NCBI GenBank assembly: GCA_963772975.1
Contig: CAVYZH010000004.1
Coordinates: forward strand, 181,621 to 245,620
Origin: AC-32 sp963772975
Lineage (GTDB): Bacteria; Actinomycetota; Thermoleophilia; Gaiellales; Gaiellaceae
Reading direction: 5' to 3'
Length of the DNA: 64,000 bases
Shown piece after piece: positions 49,165-56,334 of the stretch. A program made the position numbers and the translations under genes. Each line of letters begins with the position of its first letter. Within the stretch, counting starts at the first letter, position 1. Under the pieces are notes generated by a model that ran no database searches, was not told the DNA's origin, and saw only the letters and a list, made by a program, of their open reading frames with translations.

Positions 49165-50007
49165 CTAGGCCGCGCGTAGCTTGTCCAGCCAGTCGGGGTC
49201 GAGCGCTCGCAGCCGGCGGACGCGCTCGCCGACCGGGGGATGCGTCACGAAGAGGCCGGCGAGACCTTCCTCGGCAAACGGGTTGATCGTGTAGAGGGGC
49301 TCCGTCGCCGGGCTCGCACGGAACTCGACCAGCTCCGCGGCCTGCTCGAGCCGGATGAGCGCGTCCGCCAGCCCGTGCGGCGAGCCGCAGAGGCCGGCCG
49401 CGGCACTGTCGGCGGCGAACTCGCGCTTGGGCGAGAGCAGCAGGTGGACGATCGCCGCGGCGAGCGGTCCGAGCATGAACAGGAGCGTTCGCTGCAGCCA
49501 CCCGCCGACTCGGCTCGTCTCGATCAGGGCCGCTGCGACGACGACCGCCGCCGTCTGCACGAGCACGTCGCGGTTGCGGATGTGCGCCAGCTCGTGTGCC
49601 AGCACTCCCTCGAGCTCAGCCGGCGGGGCGGCGGCGAGCAGACCGCTGCTGACCGCGATCGCGCCGCCACGCGGGCCTCGGCCGGCGGCGAGCGCTCGCG
49701 GAAAGCCGTCGGGAAGCAGGTAGAGGCGTGGCTTCGGGAGCCCCGCGATCCCGGCCAGCGCGGCCACGCTCGCGTGCAGCGCGGGCGCCTCGCCGAGCGG
49801 GAGCTCGCGCGCACCGACCATCCCGAGCACCACTCGGTCGCCGTACCAGTACGCCGCGCCGGCCACCAGCAGGGCGAAGAAGACGAGCAGCGAGGTGAGA
49901 CGGAAACCGCCGATCGGCCAGCCGATCGCGCCGACAGCCGCGCAGCCGCCGGCCACCAGCAGCCAGGCCTTGCAGACGTTCCAGACCGCAGCGAGCCGCC
50001 AGGGCAC
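49165..50007 (-). CDS. M48-family (HtpX-like) membrane zinc protease
   Basis: 280 aa from GTG 50007. Two N-terminal helices (about 13-55), zinc site HELAH at 138-142 with catalytic E139, third ligand E196 in PKREFAADSAA, and a further hydrophobic hairpin between them. HtpX proteases degrade misfolded membrane proteins. The P-V-G-E-R-V-R-R-L segment at the end is typical. Four nt separate it from the small conserved gene upstream, so they are co-transcribed. Confidence 0.9.
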   Translation of the reverse strand: MPWRLAAVWNVCKAWLLVAGGCAAVGAIGWPIGGFRLTSLLVFFALLVAGAAYWYGDRVVLGMVGARELPLGEAPALHASVAALAGIAGLPKPRLYLLPDGFPRALAAGRGPRGGAIAVSSGLLAAAPPAELEGVLAHELAHIRNRDVLVQTAAVVVAAALIETSRVGGWLQRTLLFMLGPLAAAIVHLLLSPKREFAADSAAAGLCGSPHGLADALIRLEQAAELVEFRASPATEPLYTINPFAEEGLAGLFVTHPPVGERVRRLRALDPDWLDKLRAA

Positions 50008-50010
50008 GGC

Positions 50011-50286
50011 TCAGCCGTCGTCCGGCTGCTCGTCCTCTTCCAGCCCGCGCGGCGGCCAGTCCGGCTCGGGCGCGTCGCAGCGGCTGGAGCAGTGGAGCGA
50101 AGCGATGTTCTGCAGGGGAATCAGGATGTGCCCGTTCAGCTCGAGATGGGCGACGTCGTCGAGGAGGCAGTAGGCGGTGAGCACGCCGTCCTGATAGTCG
50201 CCGCCGAAGAGCGCGACCTCGACCTGTTCGCCCTTGTACTTGTTGGTGTAGTCCTCGATGCCTCGGAGCGTAGCCGAATGCCGCAT
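50011..50286 (-). CDS. Small conserved protein whose 5' end was replaced by an integrative element
   Basis: 91 aa from the ATG at 50286. The core EDYTNKYKGEQVEVALFGGDYQDGVLTAYCLLDD, followed by HLELNGHILIPLQNIASLHCSS, looks like a small beta-barrel (Lsm-like) protein with two close cysteines and an acidic tail. The codons for EDYTN (GAGGACTACACCAAC) form a 15-bp direct repeat with 59696-59710. There they follow a TTG and a TAGACT box and are cut short by a stop. So the original gene probably started (M)EDYTNK, and the ten residues MRHSATLRGI now in front come from the element. A GGAGG lies too close to the ATG to be a normal ribosome binding site. Confidence 0.7.
   Translation of the reverse strand: MRHSATLRGIEDYTNKYKGEQVEVALFGGDYQDGVLTAYCLLDDVAHLELNGHILIPLQNIASLHCSSRCDAPEPDWPPRGLEEDEQPDDG
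50242..50256. repeat. Attachment-site core, left copy
   Basis: GTTGGTGTAGTCCTC, identical to 59696-59710. It lies inside the coding sequence of the small conserved gene. Confidence 0.72.
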
Positions 50287-50332
50287 TCCTCCAATGCCGT
50301 CCTTGCCGTGGAGGTCGCTAAATGCGCTGCCC

Positions 50333-50354
50333 GTGTGGTCTCGGTGTGGTCTCG
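50333..50354. repeat. Arm-type tandem repeat, left copy
   Basis: GTGTGGTCTCG twice in tandem, identical to 59622-59643. The distance to the core is 76 bp here and 52 bp on the right. Candidate integrase arm-binding sites. Confidence 0.65.
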
Positions 50355-50477
50355 CCCAGGTCGCCATTCATGGCAACGCAGCGCAGCCGCAGCCCGTCCG
50401 CCTCGACCGGGCGATCGAGCACGTAGTCGGCCTGGGCGAGCTGTTCGAGTTCGAGCGCCCGGCGTAGTCTTCCCGTC

Positions 50478-50663
50478 GTGAGCGCCGAGCGCGTCGCGCT
50501 GATCCCCGAGTGCAGCGAGTGCGGCCGGCCGTGACTACCGGCCGACGAGGAGCGCTGGTGCGCCTACCTGGGCGGCGACGATCTCGACGAGCCGGCCGAG
50601 GTCTTTTTCTACTGCCCTGAGTGTGCTGAGCGGGAGTTCGGCGACGAGGGAACACGCCCTTAG
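50478..50663 (+). pseudogene. Small zinc-ribbon protein interrupted by an in-frame TGA
   Basis: GTG start with TAGTCT box 7 nt upstream. It reads SAERVALIPECSECGRP, then TGA at 50532-50534, then LPADEERWCAYLGGDDLDEP, then AEVFFYCPECAEREFGDEGTRP and TAG. Two cysteine knuckles (CSEC, CPEC) flank the stop. A TGG-to-TGA change of a tryptophan codon is the simplest explanation, because the frame is otherwise perfect. A truncated copy lies at 14239-14322. Confidence 0.6.
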
Positions 50664-50709
50664 TATCAGGCGGCCGGGCGGGCGTGAAGGAACGGATTTC
50701 CTGTTTGAG

Positions 50710-50715
50710 TACGAT
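50710..50715 (+). promoter_or_regulatory. -10 box TACGAT before the SRPBCC gene
   Basis: Seven nt upstream of ATG 50723; decides the start in favour of that ATG over an upstream GTG. Confidence 0.42.
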
Positions 50716-50722
50716 CGCCCGG

Positions 50723-51175
50723 ATGTTGGACATCACGGTATCCGAGGGCACGTCGGCGTCCCCAGAGCAGGTACTCGCTATTGCCATGGACCTCTCCGAG
50801 GAGCGCGTCAAGGTGTGGTCGAATTCAAAGCCTCGGTACTTCCAAGTGCATGCTCAGGGAGCAGACTTCGCCGAGGTAACCGAGGGCTTCCGGCCGCCCT
50901 TTGGACGCGTCTGGGAGCGGAGCCGCTACGAGTGGGAGCCCGGATCGATCCGCCAGACCGTGATCGACTCCAATGTGCTCGCGCCCGGCAGTACCTGGGA
51001 GCTCAAGATTTCGCCGAGCGGTGGGGGCAGCACCGTCGAGATGCGACTGAGGCGCGAGTTCCGACGCAGTGCCAAGGGCCGGATCGCCTCCGCGATCAAC
51101 CATCTCGGGGGCAGACGCATGTGGGGCTGGTACCTGCGGAAAGCACTCGCCGAGGTGGAGAATCGCTCGTCCTAG
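50723..51175 (+). CDS. SRPBCC-superfamily (polyketide cyclase/START-like) protein
   Basis: 150 aa. MLDITVSEGTSASPEQVLAI, EERVKVWSNSKPRYF, then the strand GSIRQTVIDSNVLAPGSTWELKISP and the C-terminal helix RIASAINHLGGRRMWGWYLRKAL give the helix-grip fold that binds hydrophobic ligands. No catalytic residues known. Cargo of the integrative element; the last bases overlap a small minus-strand ORF by 4 nt. Confidence 0.72.
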   Translation: MLDITVSEGTSASPEQVLAIAMDLSEERVKVWSNSKPRYFQVHAQGADFAEVTEGFRPPFGRVWERSRYEWEPGSIRQTVIDSNVLAPGSTWELKISPSGGGSTVEMRLRREFRRSAKGRIASAINHLGGRRMWGWYLRKALAEVENRSS

Positions 51176-51276
51176 GCTCGCAGCTTGATCCGTCCCGGCG
51201 GCGCGTAGACCTCGTGCTCGACCCCGTGCTCGTCGACGATCGTGAACGTGCGTGGGGGCTCCGGCGGCTTCTCCAC
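51172..51276 (-). CDS. 34-aa small ORF
   Basis: GTG 51276 to TAG 51172. VEKPPEPPRTFTIVDEHG, then VEHEVYAPPGRIKLRA, has strongly coding-like codons (G/C third positions) and a plausible beta-hairpin. No family recognised; it may be the tail of a longer lost gene. The interval 51277-51453 is otherwise empty. Confidence 0.4.
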   Translation of the reverse strand: MEKPPEPPRTFTIVDEHGVEHEVYAPPGRIKLRA

Positions 51277-51453
51277 ACCGCAAGGGGCCGGGCGGCGAGC
51301 CGAACGCCCGGGCGCTGCAACGCGACCCGGCCCGAGCTCAGGCTACGCCGGGCTCCCGCCGCCGCCTAGTGGCCGTTTCGGCTATGGCCTTGAGCGTCTG
51401 TGCCGCCTCCCCGTAGCCGGCACCCGGCAGGACGCGACTCTCGCTACCTGTCC

Positions 51454-51459
51454 TAGTCT
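51454..51459 (+). promoter_or_regulatory. -10 box TAGTCT before the glycosyltransferase fusion
   Basis: Eight nt upstream of GTG 51468; leaderless pattern. Confidence 0.42.
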
Positions 51460-51467
51460 TCTCGAAG

Positions 51468-53327
51468 GTGTCGTTGTCGGTGTGTTGCTTGACGGGTGAT
51501 GCAGGCCCGCGCGTGGCGGCGATTCTCGGGTCGCTTCGGCCGATAGCGGACGAGATCGTGGTTGCCGCTGATTCGCGCGCCGATCACGATCGGCTTGAGC
51601 AGTACGCGACCTTCGCCGACCGGGTTCTTCGCGTCGCTGTCAAGCAGGCCGAGCGGCACAACGCGTGGCTGCACGCGCAGTGTTCCTGCGAATGGATCTT
51701 CCGCATCGATGGAGACGAGGTCCCCAGTCCGGCCCTGCTGAGGCGGCTGCCTGAATTGACGAGGGAGCGGCGCGCCCAGCAGTACTGGTTCCCACGGCGC
51801 TGGCTCTATCCCGATTCGGAGCATTGGCTCGAAGAGACCCCTTGGTCGCCGGACTACCAGTGCCGGCTCGTCCGCAATGACGGCACGCTTAGGTTCCGCG
51901 GTCTCCCGCACACGGGTCCTGAGCTATCGCTGCCCGCGGCTTACGTTGAAGAGCCGCTCTACCACCTCGCATGCCTGCTCGACGACGTCCGGACCCGCCG
52001 TTCGAAAGGAATCAGGTACGAGGTGATGCGCCCCGGTTTGGAGGCACCCGGGGGTGGGTCGCTCAACCGGCGTTTTTACTTGCCAGAGTTGTATGCGCAC
52101 CGCAAGCCCGCTCAGGTACCTCCCGAGGACGGAGCCGCGATCGGGGCTGTCCTCGCCGCAGAAGCGGCGTCTCGGACTCCGCTGGCGGACATCCCGGTCA
52201 CGCCGCCCGCGGAGACCGACCGCTACTGGGCAGGACGGATCGTCGCGGCCGACGCATACGCGGTGAAGCTGGAGCCGCTCGAGCCCGAGCCGCGGATGAC
52301 GACCGGCGAGGTGCGCGGAATTCACTTTCGGGTAACGAACCGGGCCTCGGAGACCTGGTCGTGGGACGTTCACGCAGGCCCGGAGATTCGCTGCGCGTAT
52401 CGCTGGCTAGATCTCAACGAGGCGGTGCTCGAGCCCGAAGGTCACCGCACGAGCCTCCCCTGCACGATAGGCCCGGGCGAGAGCGTTGTGGTGCCGGTCG
52501 CAGTTGAGGCACCGGCCGTAGAAGGCGCCTTTCTCCTCGAGGTCGACCTCGTCCATGAGCATGTTCGTTGGTTCGACTCTCCCTGCCGCATTCGAGTCAC
52601 TGTGGCCGAGCCTCAGCCTGAGCGCGCGGTGCCGAAGTCCACCGAGGTTGGGAAGAGTCACTTGCCCGGACCCAGACGAGGTCTCATCTCCCGCCTGCGC
52701 AGCCGCGAAACGCCCACCGAAATTCCGCGTGTCATCCACCGGATCTGGCTCGGGCACAGCCCGATGTCGGAAGAGATGGTTCGTTACGGCGAGACGTGGC
52801 GGCGGCACCATCCCACGTGGAGGTTGCGTCTCTGGCGCGATCGGCACGTACGGAAACTCGTTCCTCCCGAAGCGGTTGCGAGAGCCCGGCACTACGCCGA
52901 GCTCTCAGACCTCGTTCGATTCGAGATCCTCCGTCGCTTCGGTGGGGTCTATGTGGACACCGACGTCGAATGCATGCGGTCGATCGAGCCGCTGCTCGAA
53001 GGCGAGCGGGCGGTGCTCGGTTACGAGAAACCGGGTCGCGTAGGAACTGCCGTACTCGCCGCGACTGTGGGCCACCCGCTCTTCGTAGATGCCGCCGAGG
53101 AGGCCCGAAACACAGTCGGCCTCGGCGCCAACTCGGCGGATGCCACAGGTCCGTACTTCTTGACGCTTCTCGTGAAGGATCATCCGGACGTGCGCATTCT
53201 GGAGCCGGAGGTCTTCTATCCCTACACGTGGGACGAGCCCCATCGTCGCCACGAAGACTTTCCCGACTCGTTCACGGTGCATCACTGGATGGGCCAGCGG
53301 CCAGTGGGGAGTTCGTCAGCCATTTAG
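51468..53327 (+). CDS. Three-domain fusion: GT2-like, beta-sandwich, GT32-like glycosyltransferase
   Basis: 619 aa from GTG. Residues 1-240 look like a family 2 transferase acting on or near the membrane surface: VCCLTGDAGPRVAAILGSLR, DEIVVAADSRADHD and EWIFRIDGDEVP with a D-G-D metal motif. Residues about 265-385 form a beta-sandwich (GIHFRVTNRASETWSWDV, later CTIGPGESVVVPV) of the carbohydrate-binding, Wzt-C-like sort. After a basic linker, residues 425-610 are a GT32 (Gly_transf_sug) domain: IPRVIHRIWLG, LSDLVRFEILRRFGGVYVDTDVE with the D-x-D near residue 494, and a C-terminal WMGQRP. Such a fusion could add two sugars in succession. No partner genes lie in the element. Confidence 0.78.
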   Translation: MSLSVCCLTGDAGPRVAAILGSLRPIADEIVVAADSRADHDRLEQYATFADRVLRVAVKQAERHNAWLHAQCSCEWIFRIDGDEVPSPALLRRLPELTRERRAQQYWFPRRWLYPDSEHWLEETPWSPDYQCRLVRNDGTLRFRGLPHTGPELSLPAAYVEEPLYHLACLLDDVRTRRSKGIRYEVMRPGLEAPGGGSLNRRFYLPELYAHRKPAQVPPEDGAAIGAVLAAEAASRTPLADIPVTPPAETDRYWAGRIVAADAYAVKLEPLEPEPRMTTGEVRGIHFRVTNRASETWSWDVHAGPEIRCAYRWLDLNEAVLEPEGHRTSLPCTIGPGESVVVPVAVEAPAVEGAFLLEVDLVHEHVRWFDSPCRIRVTVAEPQPERAVPKSTEVGKSHLPGPRRGLISRLRSRETPTEIPRVIHRIWLGHSPMSEEMVRYGETWRRHHPTWRLRLWRDRHVRKLVPPEAVARARHYAELSDLVRFEILRRFGGVYVDTDVECMRSIEPLLEGERAVLGYEKPGRVGTAVLAATVGHPLFVDAAEEARNTVGLGANSADATGPYFLTLLVKDHPDVRILEPEVFYPYTWDEPHRRHEDFPDSFTVHHWMGQRPVGSSSAI

Positions 53328-53404
53328 CGGCCTCCCATCCTCCGACTAAACGTTCTTGAGCGTACTGCGCGAGAAACGAGGCCGCGGCGCGAGTGAGGAG
53401 GTAC

Positions 53405-53695
53405 TCACGTGAGTGTGCTTCGCGAGAACCTACGACGGGGTGTGAGAGCTGGATCTGACGCCGCCCCCGGCCCCCCGGGGTGTCGCGCATGGTGACAACG
53501 ACCGCACAACGTGACGACGTTCGCCAAGGCGAATGGATCGCCACCACGACTCATCGGGACAACGTGGTGAGCCTCGAGCTTCCAGCTTGAACCGCAGGCT
53601 ACGCACCGGCCGCCGTCGCGCCGTCGCGCCGTCGCTCTTACCTTCTGCCACCGCGCACTGTTGCGAATGCGCCGCTGTGTGCTCACCACCGTCAC
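53405..53695 (-). CDS. HNH endonuclease
   Basis: 96 aa from GTG 53695. WQKVRATARRRDGGRCVACG, then LEAHHVVPMSRGGDPF, then NVVTLCGRCHHARH give the zinc CxxC pair, the HHV catalytic histidines and the second CxxC of the phage-type HNH nuclease. Phage versions work with terminase; none is present here. A run of three GCCGTCGC units lies in its 5' part (53611-53635). Confidence 0.82.
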   Translation of the reverse strand: MTVVSTQRRIRNSARWQKVRATARRRDGGRCVACGSSWKLEAHHVVPMSRGGDPFALANVVTLCGRCHHARHPGGPGAASDPALTPRRRFSRSTLT

Positions 53696-54511
53696 GCTGC
53701 GACCCAGCGATCGTCGACAAGCCGTGCTTCTGGTGATGCCTCGGCGATCGTCAGCGGCACTCCGGGGAGTGAGAAGTGGGGCCTAGCCAGACAGACCGCT
53801 GGCCAGAACTGAAGACCTGTTGGCGCCGTGCCCCCCGGCCCGTGCGCCGCCGCATCGGCCCCACTCGTCAAGAGGAGAGTCCCAGACTGGGCGTTCCTCT
53901 GTCCATGGGCCGTCTGGCTCATCTTCTTAGGCCGAGTGGCCCATGGACAACCATCCGACGGTGAAGAAAAGTTCCCTGCTGTATGGCTCCGATGCGGCGG
54001 GAGCCATTACGCGCGAGTGGGGCCGGGGCGCGCACCTGGGGGCTGCGGCTACCCACGGGCACTGACCCCGGCCCCACTCGAAACCGTAGCGGCGACCTCC
54101 CTGAGCCTCACCGCACCGGCTACCTTGACGCCAAGAGTGCGGCCAAGGCGAGGGGTGCCGCGTCTCTAGACCCCGGACAGCAGGCGCCCGAGTGCGCAGA
54201 GTCCTACTGGCGCACAGCCTTGGCCGCACCATTATCCGGAGCACTTCAATGCACTGCCCGCAGCTTCGCGGCCGGCGAGGGCTTCAACACAGCGGAGTGG
54301 CTCGGGGCCGCGGTGGCGCAGCGCGATCACCCTAGAACGGCGCGGTAGGTTACTACCGATGGCGCTGCCCGGCAGGCGCTGTAGGACTGAGTGAGCGGGT
54401 CGGGGTAGTCGTTTCCGCCTCTCCCCTCGGAACGACCGAGAGCGAAGGGCCGGCCCGCCTGAACGCCTCACCCCGACTCGCCTTCCTGTCGCGCCGCAGT
54501 CGAGGCACGGC
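53696..54511. other. 0.8 kb non-coding stretch with long inverted repeats
   Basis: No plausible gene in any frame. It contains a perfect 15-bp inverted repeat CGAGTGGGGCCGGGG (54014-54028) / CCCCGGCCCCACTCG (54066-54080), and a 12-bp inverted repeat TGTCCATGGGCC / GGCCCATGGACA (about 53899-53948). A third copy of GGCCCCACTCG lies near 53856. Such structure fits a replication or transfer origin, or a structured RNA. Confidence 0.55.
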
Positions 54512-55030
54512 TTAGCCATTCTTCACCTCCTCAATCGCGTCCTCGGCCGTCAACCGCTCGACGTCGGCAAGCGTGACGTCACGACGAGGAAACTCGAACA
54601 GGTTCGGCCTCGCCCTCACGATGGGGTCGCCGACGTCGTAGGCGCGGCCTTTCTTGATCCCCGTCCCGAACGGTGCCGGTGGGATCGACCCCTTTTCCTT
54701 CGCCCCCGCTGAGTCCGGCGCGAACGGGATCGGCGTGAACGTGTCAGCGAGCGCGACTACCAGGCGATGCGGCGGAATGCTCGGCGGGATGTAGACGTGC
54801 GGCTCGTGCGTTGGCGGGTCGAGGGGAATCCGGTCGGCCGCGATCTTCGCGAGCTCGTGCTCTTGCAGGTCACCCTCTCTGAAAACACCCCAGTACCGCT
54901 CGACGATCGGGTCATCGCCGCGGAGCTTCTGCCCTGCGCGGATGGTCACCTCTTGCCCGAGGAACGTCTCCACGCAGGTGACGATCTCGGCGTCTCTGAA
55001 CGGGTTTCCCTTCTTGGTCTTGAGCGGCAT
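54512..55030 (-). CDS. Element protein of unknown function
   Basis: 172 aa. N-terminal KKGNPFRDAEIVTCVETFLG, a central EHELAKIAADRIPLDPPTHEP, a proline-rich linker, and an acidic C-terminal helix (LADVERLTAEDAIEEVKNG). No recognised domain. Third gene of a minus-strand operon behind the ribbon-helix-helix regulator; 2 nt after the preceding stop. Chromosome-like codon usage. Confidence 0.62.
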   Translation of the reverse strand: MPLKTKKGNPFRDAEIVTCVETFLGQEVTIRAGQKLRGDDPIVERYWGVFREGDLQEHELAKIAADRIPLDPPTHEPHVYIPPSIPPHRLVVALADTFTPIPFAPDSAGAKEKGSIPPAPFGTGIKKGRAYDVGDPIVRARPNLFEFPRRDVTLADVERLTAEDAIEEVKNG

Positions 55031-55032
55031 CT

Positions 55033-55335
55033 TCAGGTCAACCTCCAGGGCTCGCGTTGTAGTTGCCAGGCCGGCCGCCCGACCGTCACGGAAGCAGCGC
55101 GGCGACGACGGCCATGGGAGAGCGCGACCGAGGCCCCGACGAAGTGGGTCAGCTCACCGAGGCGCACCAGCTCGCCCTGCGCGCCGAAGTCCGTCGATCG
55201 GCCGAAGTCTCGGGTGAATCGCTTGAAACGGCCGGGATGCTTGCGGAAGCAATCGGCCCGCTCGGAGACGACGGTCTTGCCTGCCACGATCCAGTCGCCG
55301 TCATCGTCGAGCCACGACTCGATCGCGACCCACAT
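55033..55335 (-). CDS. Element protein of unknown function
   Basis: 100 aa. WVAIESWLDDDGDWIVAGKT, then SERADCFRKHPGRFKRFTRDF, looks like a small alpha+beta protein. The tail is arginine-rich. Start overlaps the stop of the ribbon-helix-helix gene (TGATG). No family recognised. Confidence 0.6.
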   Translation of the reverse strand: MWVAIESWLDDDGDWIVAGKTVVSERADCFRKHPGRFKRFTRDFGRSTDFGAQGELVRLGELTHFVGASVALSHGRRRRAASVTVGRPAWQLQREPWRLT

Positions 55336-55577
55336 CAGGCCTCCCGACGACCGGCCGCGGGGGCAACCCCGCTCCCGCGGCCTGCGTCGGCGTCAACGAA
55401 GGGGCGGAGGGTGCCCCGGGAGAAGTCCGCGTCGTTCAGGCGCAAATACGTATCGACCGCGCGCCGTACCTCACCGGAGAGGCTGCGCTCGTTCGTGGCG
55501 GCCAGGTGGGCCAGTCGGTCGCGCACGATGGTCGGCATCTGCGCGCTGATGATCGTCTTCTCGCCCGTGCCGTTCAT
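55335..55577 (-). CDS. Ribbon-helix-helix (Arc/CopG-type) regulator
   Basis: 80 aa from ATG 55577. The strand KTIISAQMPTIVRDRLAHLA and helix NERSLSGEVRRAVDTYLRLN are the RHH fold. It is the first gene of a three-gene operon. A TATAAC box (55586-55591) stands 8 nt before the ATG. It could be an antitoxin or the copy/transfer repressor of the element. The partner at 55033 is not like a known toxin. Confidence 0.68.
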   Translation of the reverse strand: MNGTGEKTIISAQMPTIVRDRLAHLAATNERSLSGEVRRAVDTYLRLNDADFSRGTLRPFVDADAGRGSGVAPAAGRREA

Positions 55578-55695
55578 TAGCAATCGTTATACCAGACGCA
55601 TCGGTTGATAAGGGAAGAGCGACCTCCGGACTCGTCGCTAAGGTTGGTCCCGTCGTAGGTGATGCCCGGCTGGGTTGGTCGGGACGAGATTCGCA

Positions 55696-55719
55696 AGACG
55701 GCGGCCTCGGCCGCCGTCT
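55696..55719. terminator. Strong hairpin between divergent element genes
   Basis: Perfect 11-bp stem AGACGGCGGCC / GGCCGCCGTCT with a two-base loop, followed by only a weak T-run. Either an attenuator for the plus-strand replication operon or an operator. Confidence 0.45.
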
Positions 55720-55786
55720 CTCGTTGGGCCATGTCGTCCGCAGCACCAGTTACCTTGAGCGTCGCGAATCTCATGACACCGACGAC

Positions 55787-56167
55787 ATGCCTCATCTGCT
55801 GAGCCCCGAGCACGAGCTCCCCGACGTTCGCGTCGCTACTCCTGGCGGACCCTTCGTCATCGAGCTCGAGGCCGCGCCGGCAGTGGAGACGACCCACGAC
55901 GACGAGGGCTGGATGGCGCGCTCGCTTGCGGCCATGTGGGCCGATAGTCGATGGGGCGATCGTCGGTTCAGACGCTTCTTGGCTCCGAGACGATCCTCAG
56001 AGCATTTCGTCAGACGCCCGCCGCGGTGCGCGCAGGCGCGGCGAGGACCGACGCGCAGGCATCGGCCGAGTTCGCGGCGAACAGCGCGCACACGCACCTC
56101 TCGCGGCGACCCTGACCCACCCGCGCCGCCACTAGGGCGGCTCGCACAACCGAGAGCGGCAGCGTGA
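55787..56167 (+). CDS. Putative element protein, frame uncertain in 3' half
   Basis: 126 aa from ATG 55787, stop overlapping the next GTG (GTGA), which supports the frame. Residues 1-60 (LLSPEHELPDVRVATPGGPF, then ETTHDDEGWMARSLAAMWAD) are coding-like. After residue 65 the frame becomes Arg/Pro-rich and looks out of phase. In another frame 55951-56115 reads GSETILRAFRQTPAAVRAGA, then TDAQASAEFAANSAH, which looks natural. Either two genes overlap or indels occurred. No family recognised. Confidence 0.42.
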   Translation: MPHLLSPEHELPDVRVATPGGPFVIELEAAPAVETTHDDEGWMARSLAAMWADSRWGDRRFRRFLAPRRSSEHFVRRPPRCAQARRGPTRRHRPSSRRTARTRTSRGDPDPPAPPLGRLAQPRAAA

Positions 56168-56334
56168 ACGGCGAGCTGCTGCGCGATATCCCCTGCTCTG
56201 ATCCGGACTGCGGGACGATTCTCGGCTGGCCGGATGAGCCGCTGTGTGAGGACTGCCTCGGCGCTTTCGACAAGCAGGGGATCGCCACCGAGGACGAGCA
56301 GCTGACGCTCGACGTCGAGGAAGAGGCGGCGTGA
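56164..56334 (+). CDS. Small zinc-finger-like element protein
   Basis: 56 aa from GTG. Four cysteines in two pairs, PCSDPDCG and LCEDCLG, make a small zinc ribbon, followed by an acidic tail. It overlaps both neighbours (GTGA at each end), so it belongs to the replication operon. Possibly a primase- or DNA-binding accessory; no direct evidence. Confidence 0.6.
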   Translation: MNGELLRDIPCSDPDCGTILGWPDEPLCEDCLGAFDKQGIATEDEQLTLDVEEEAA

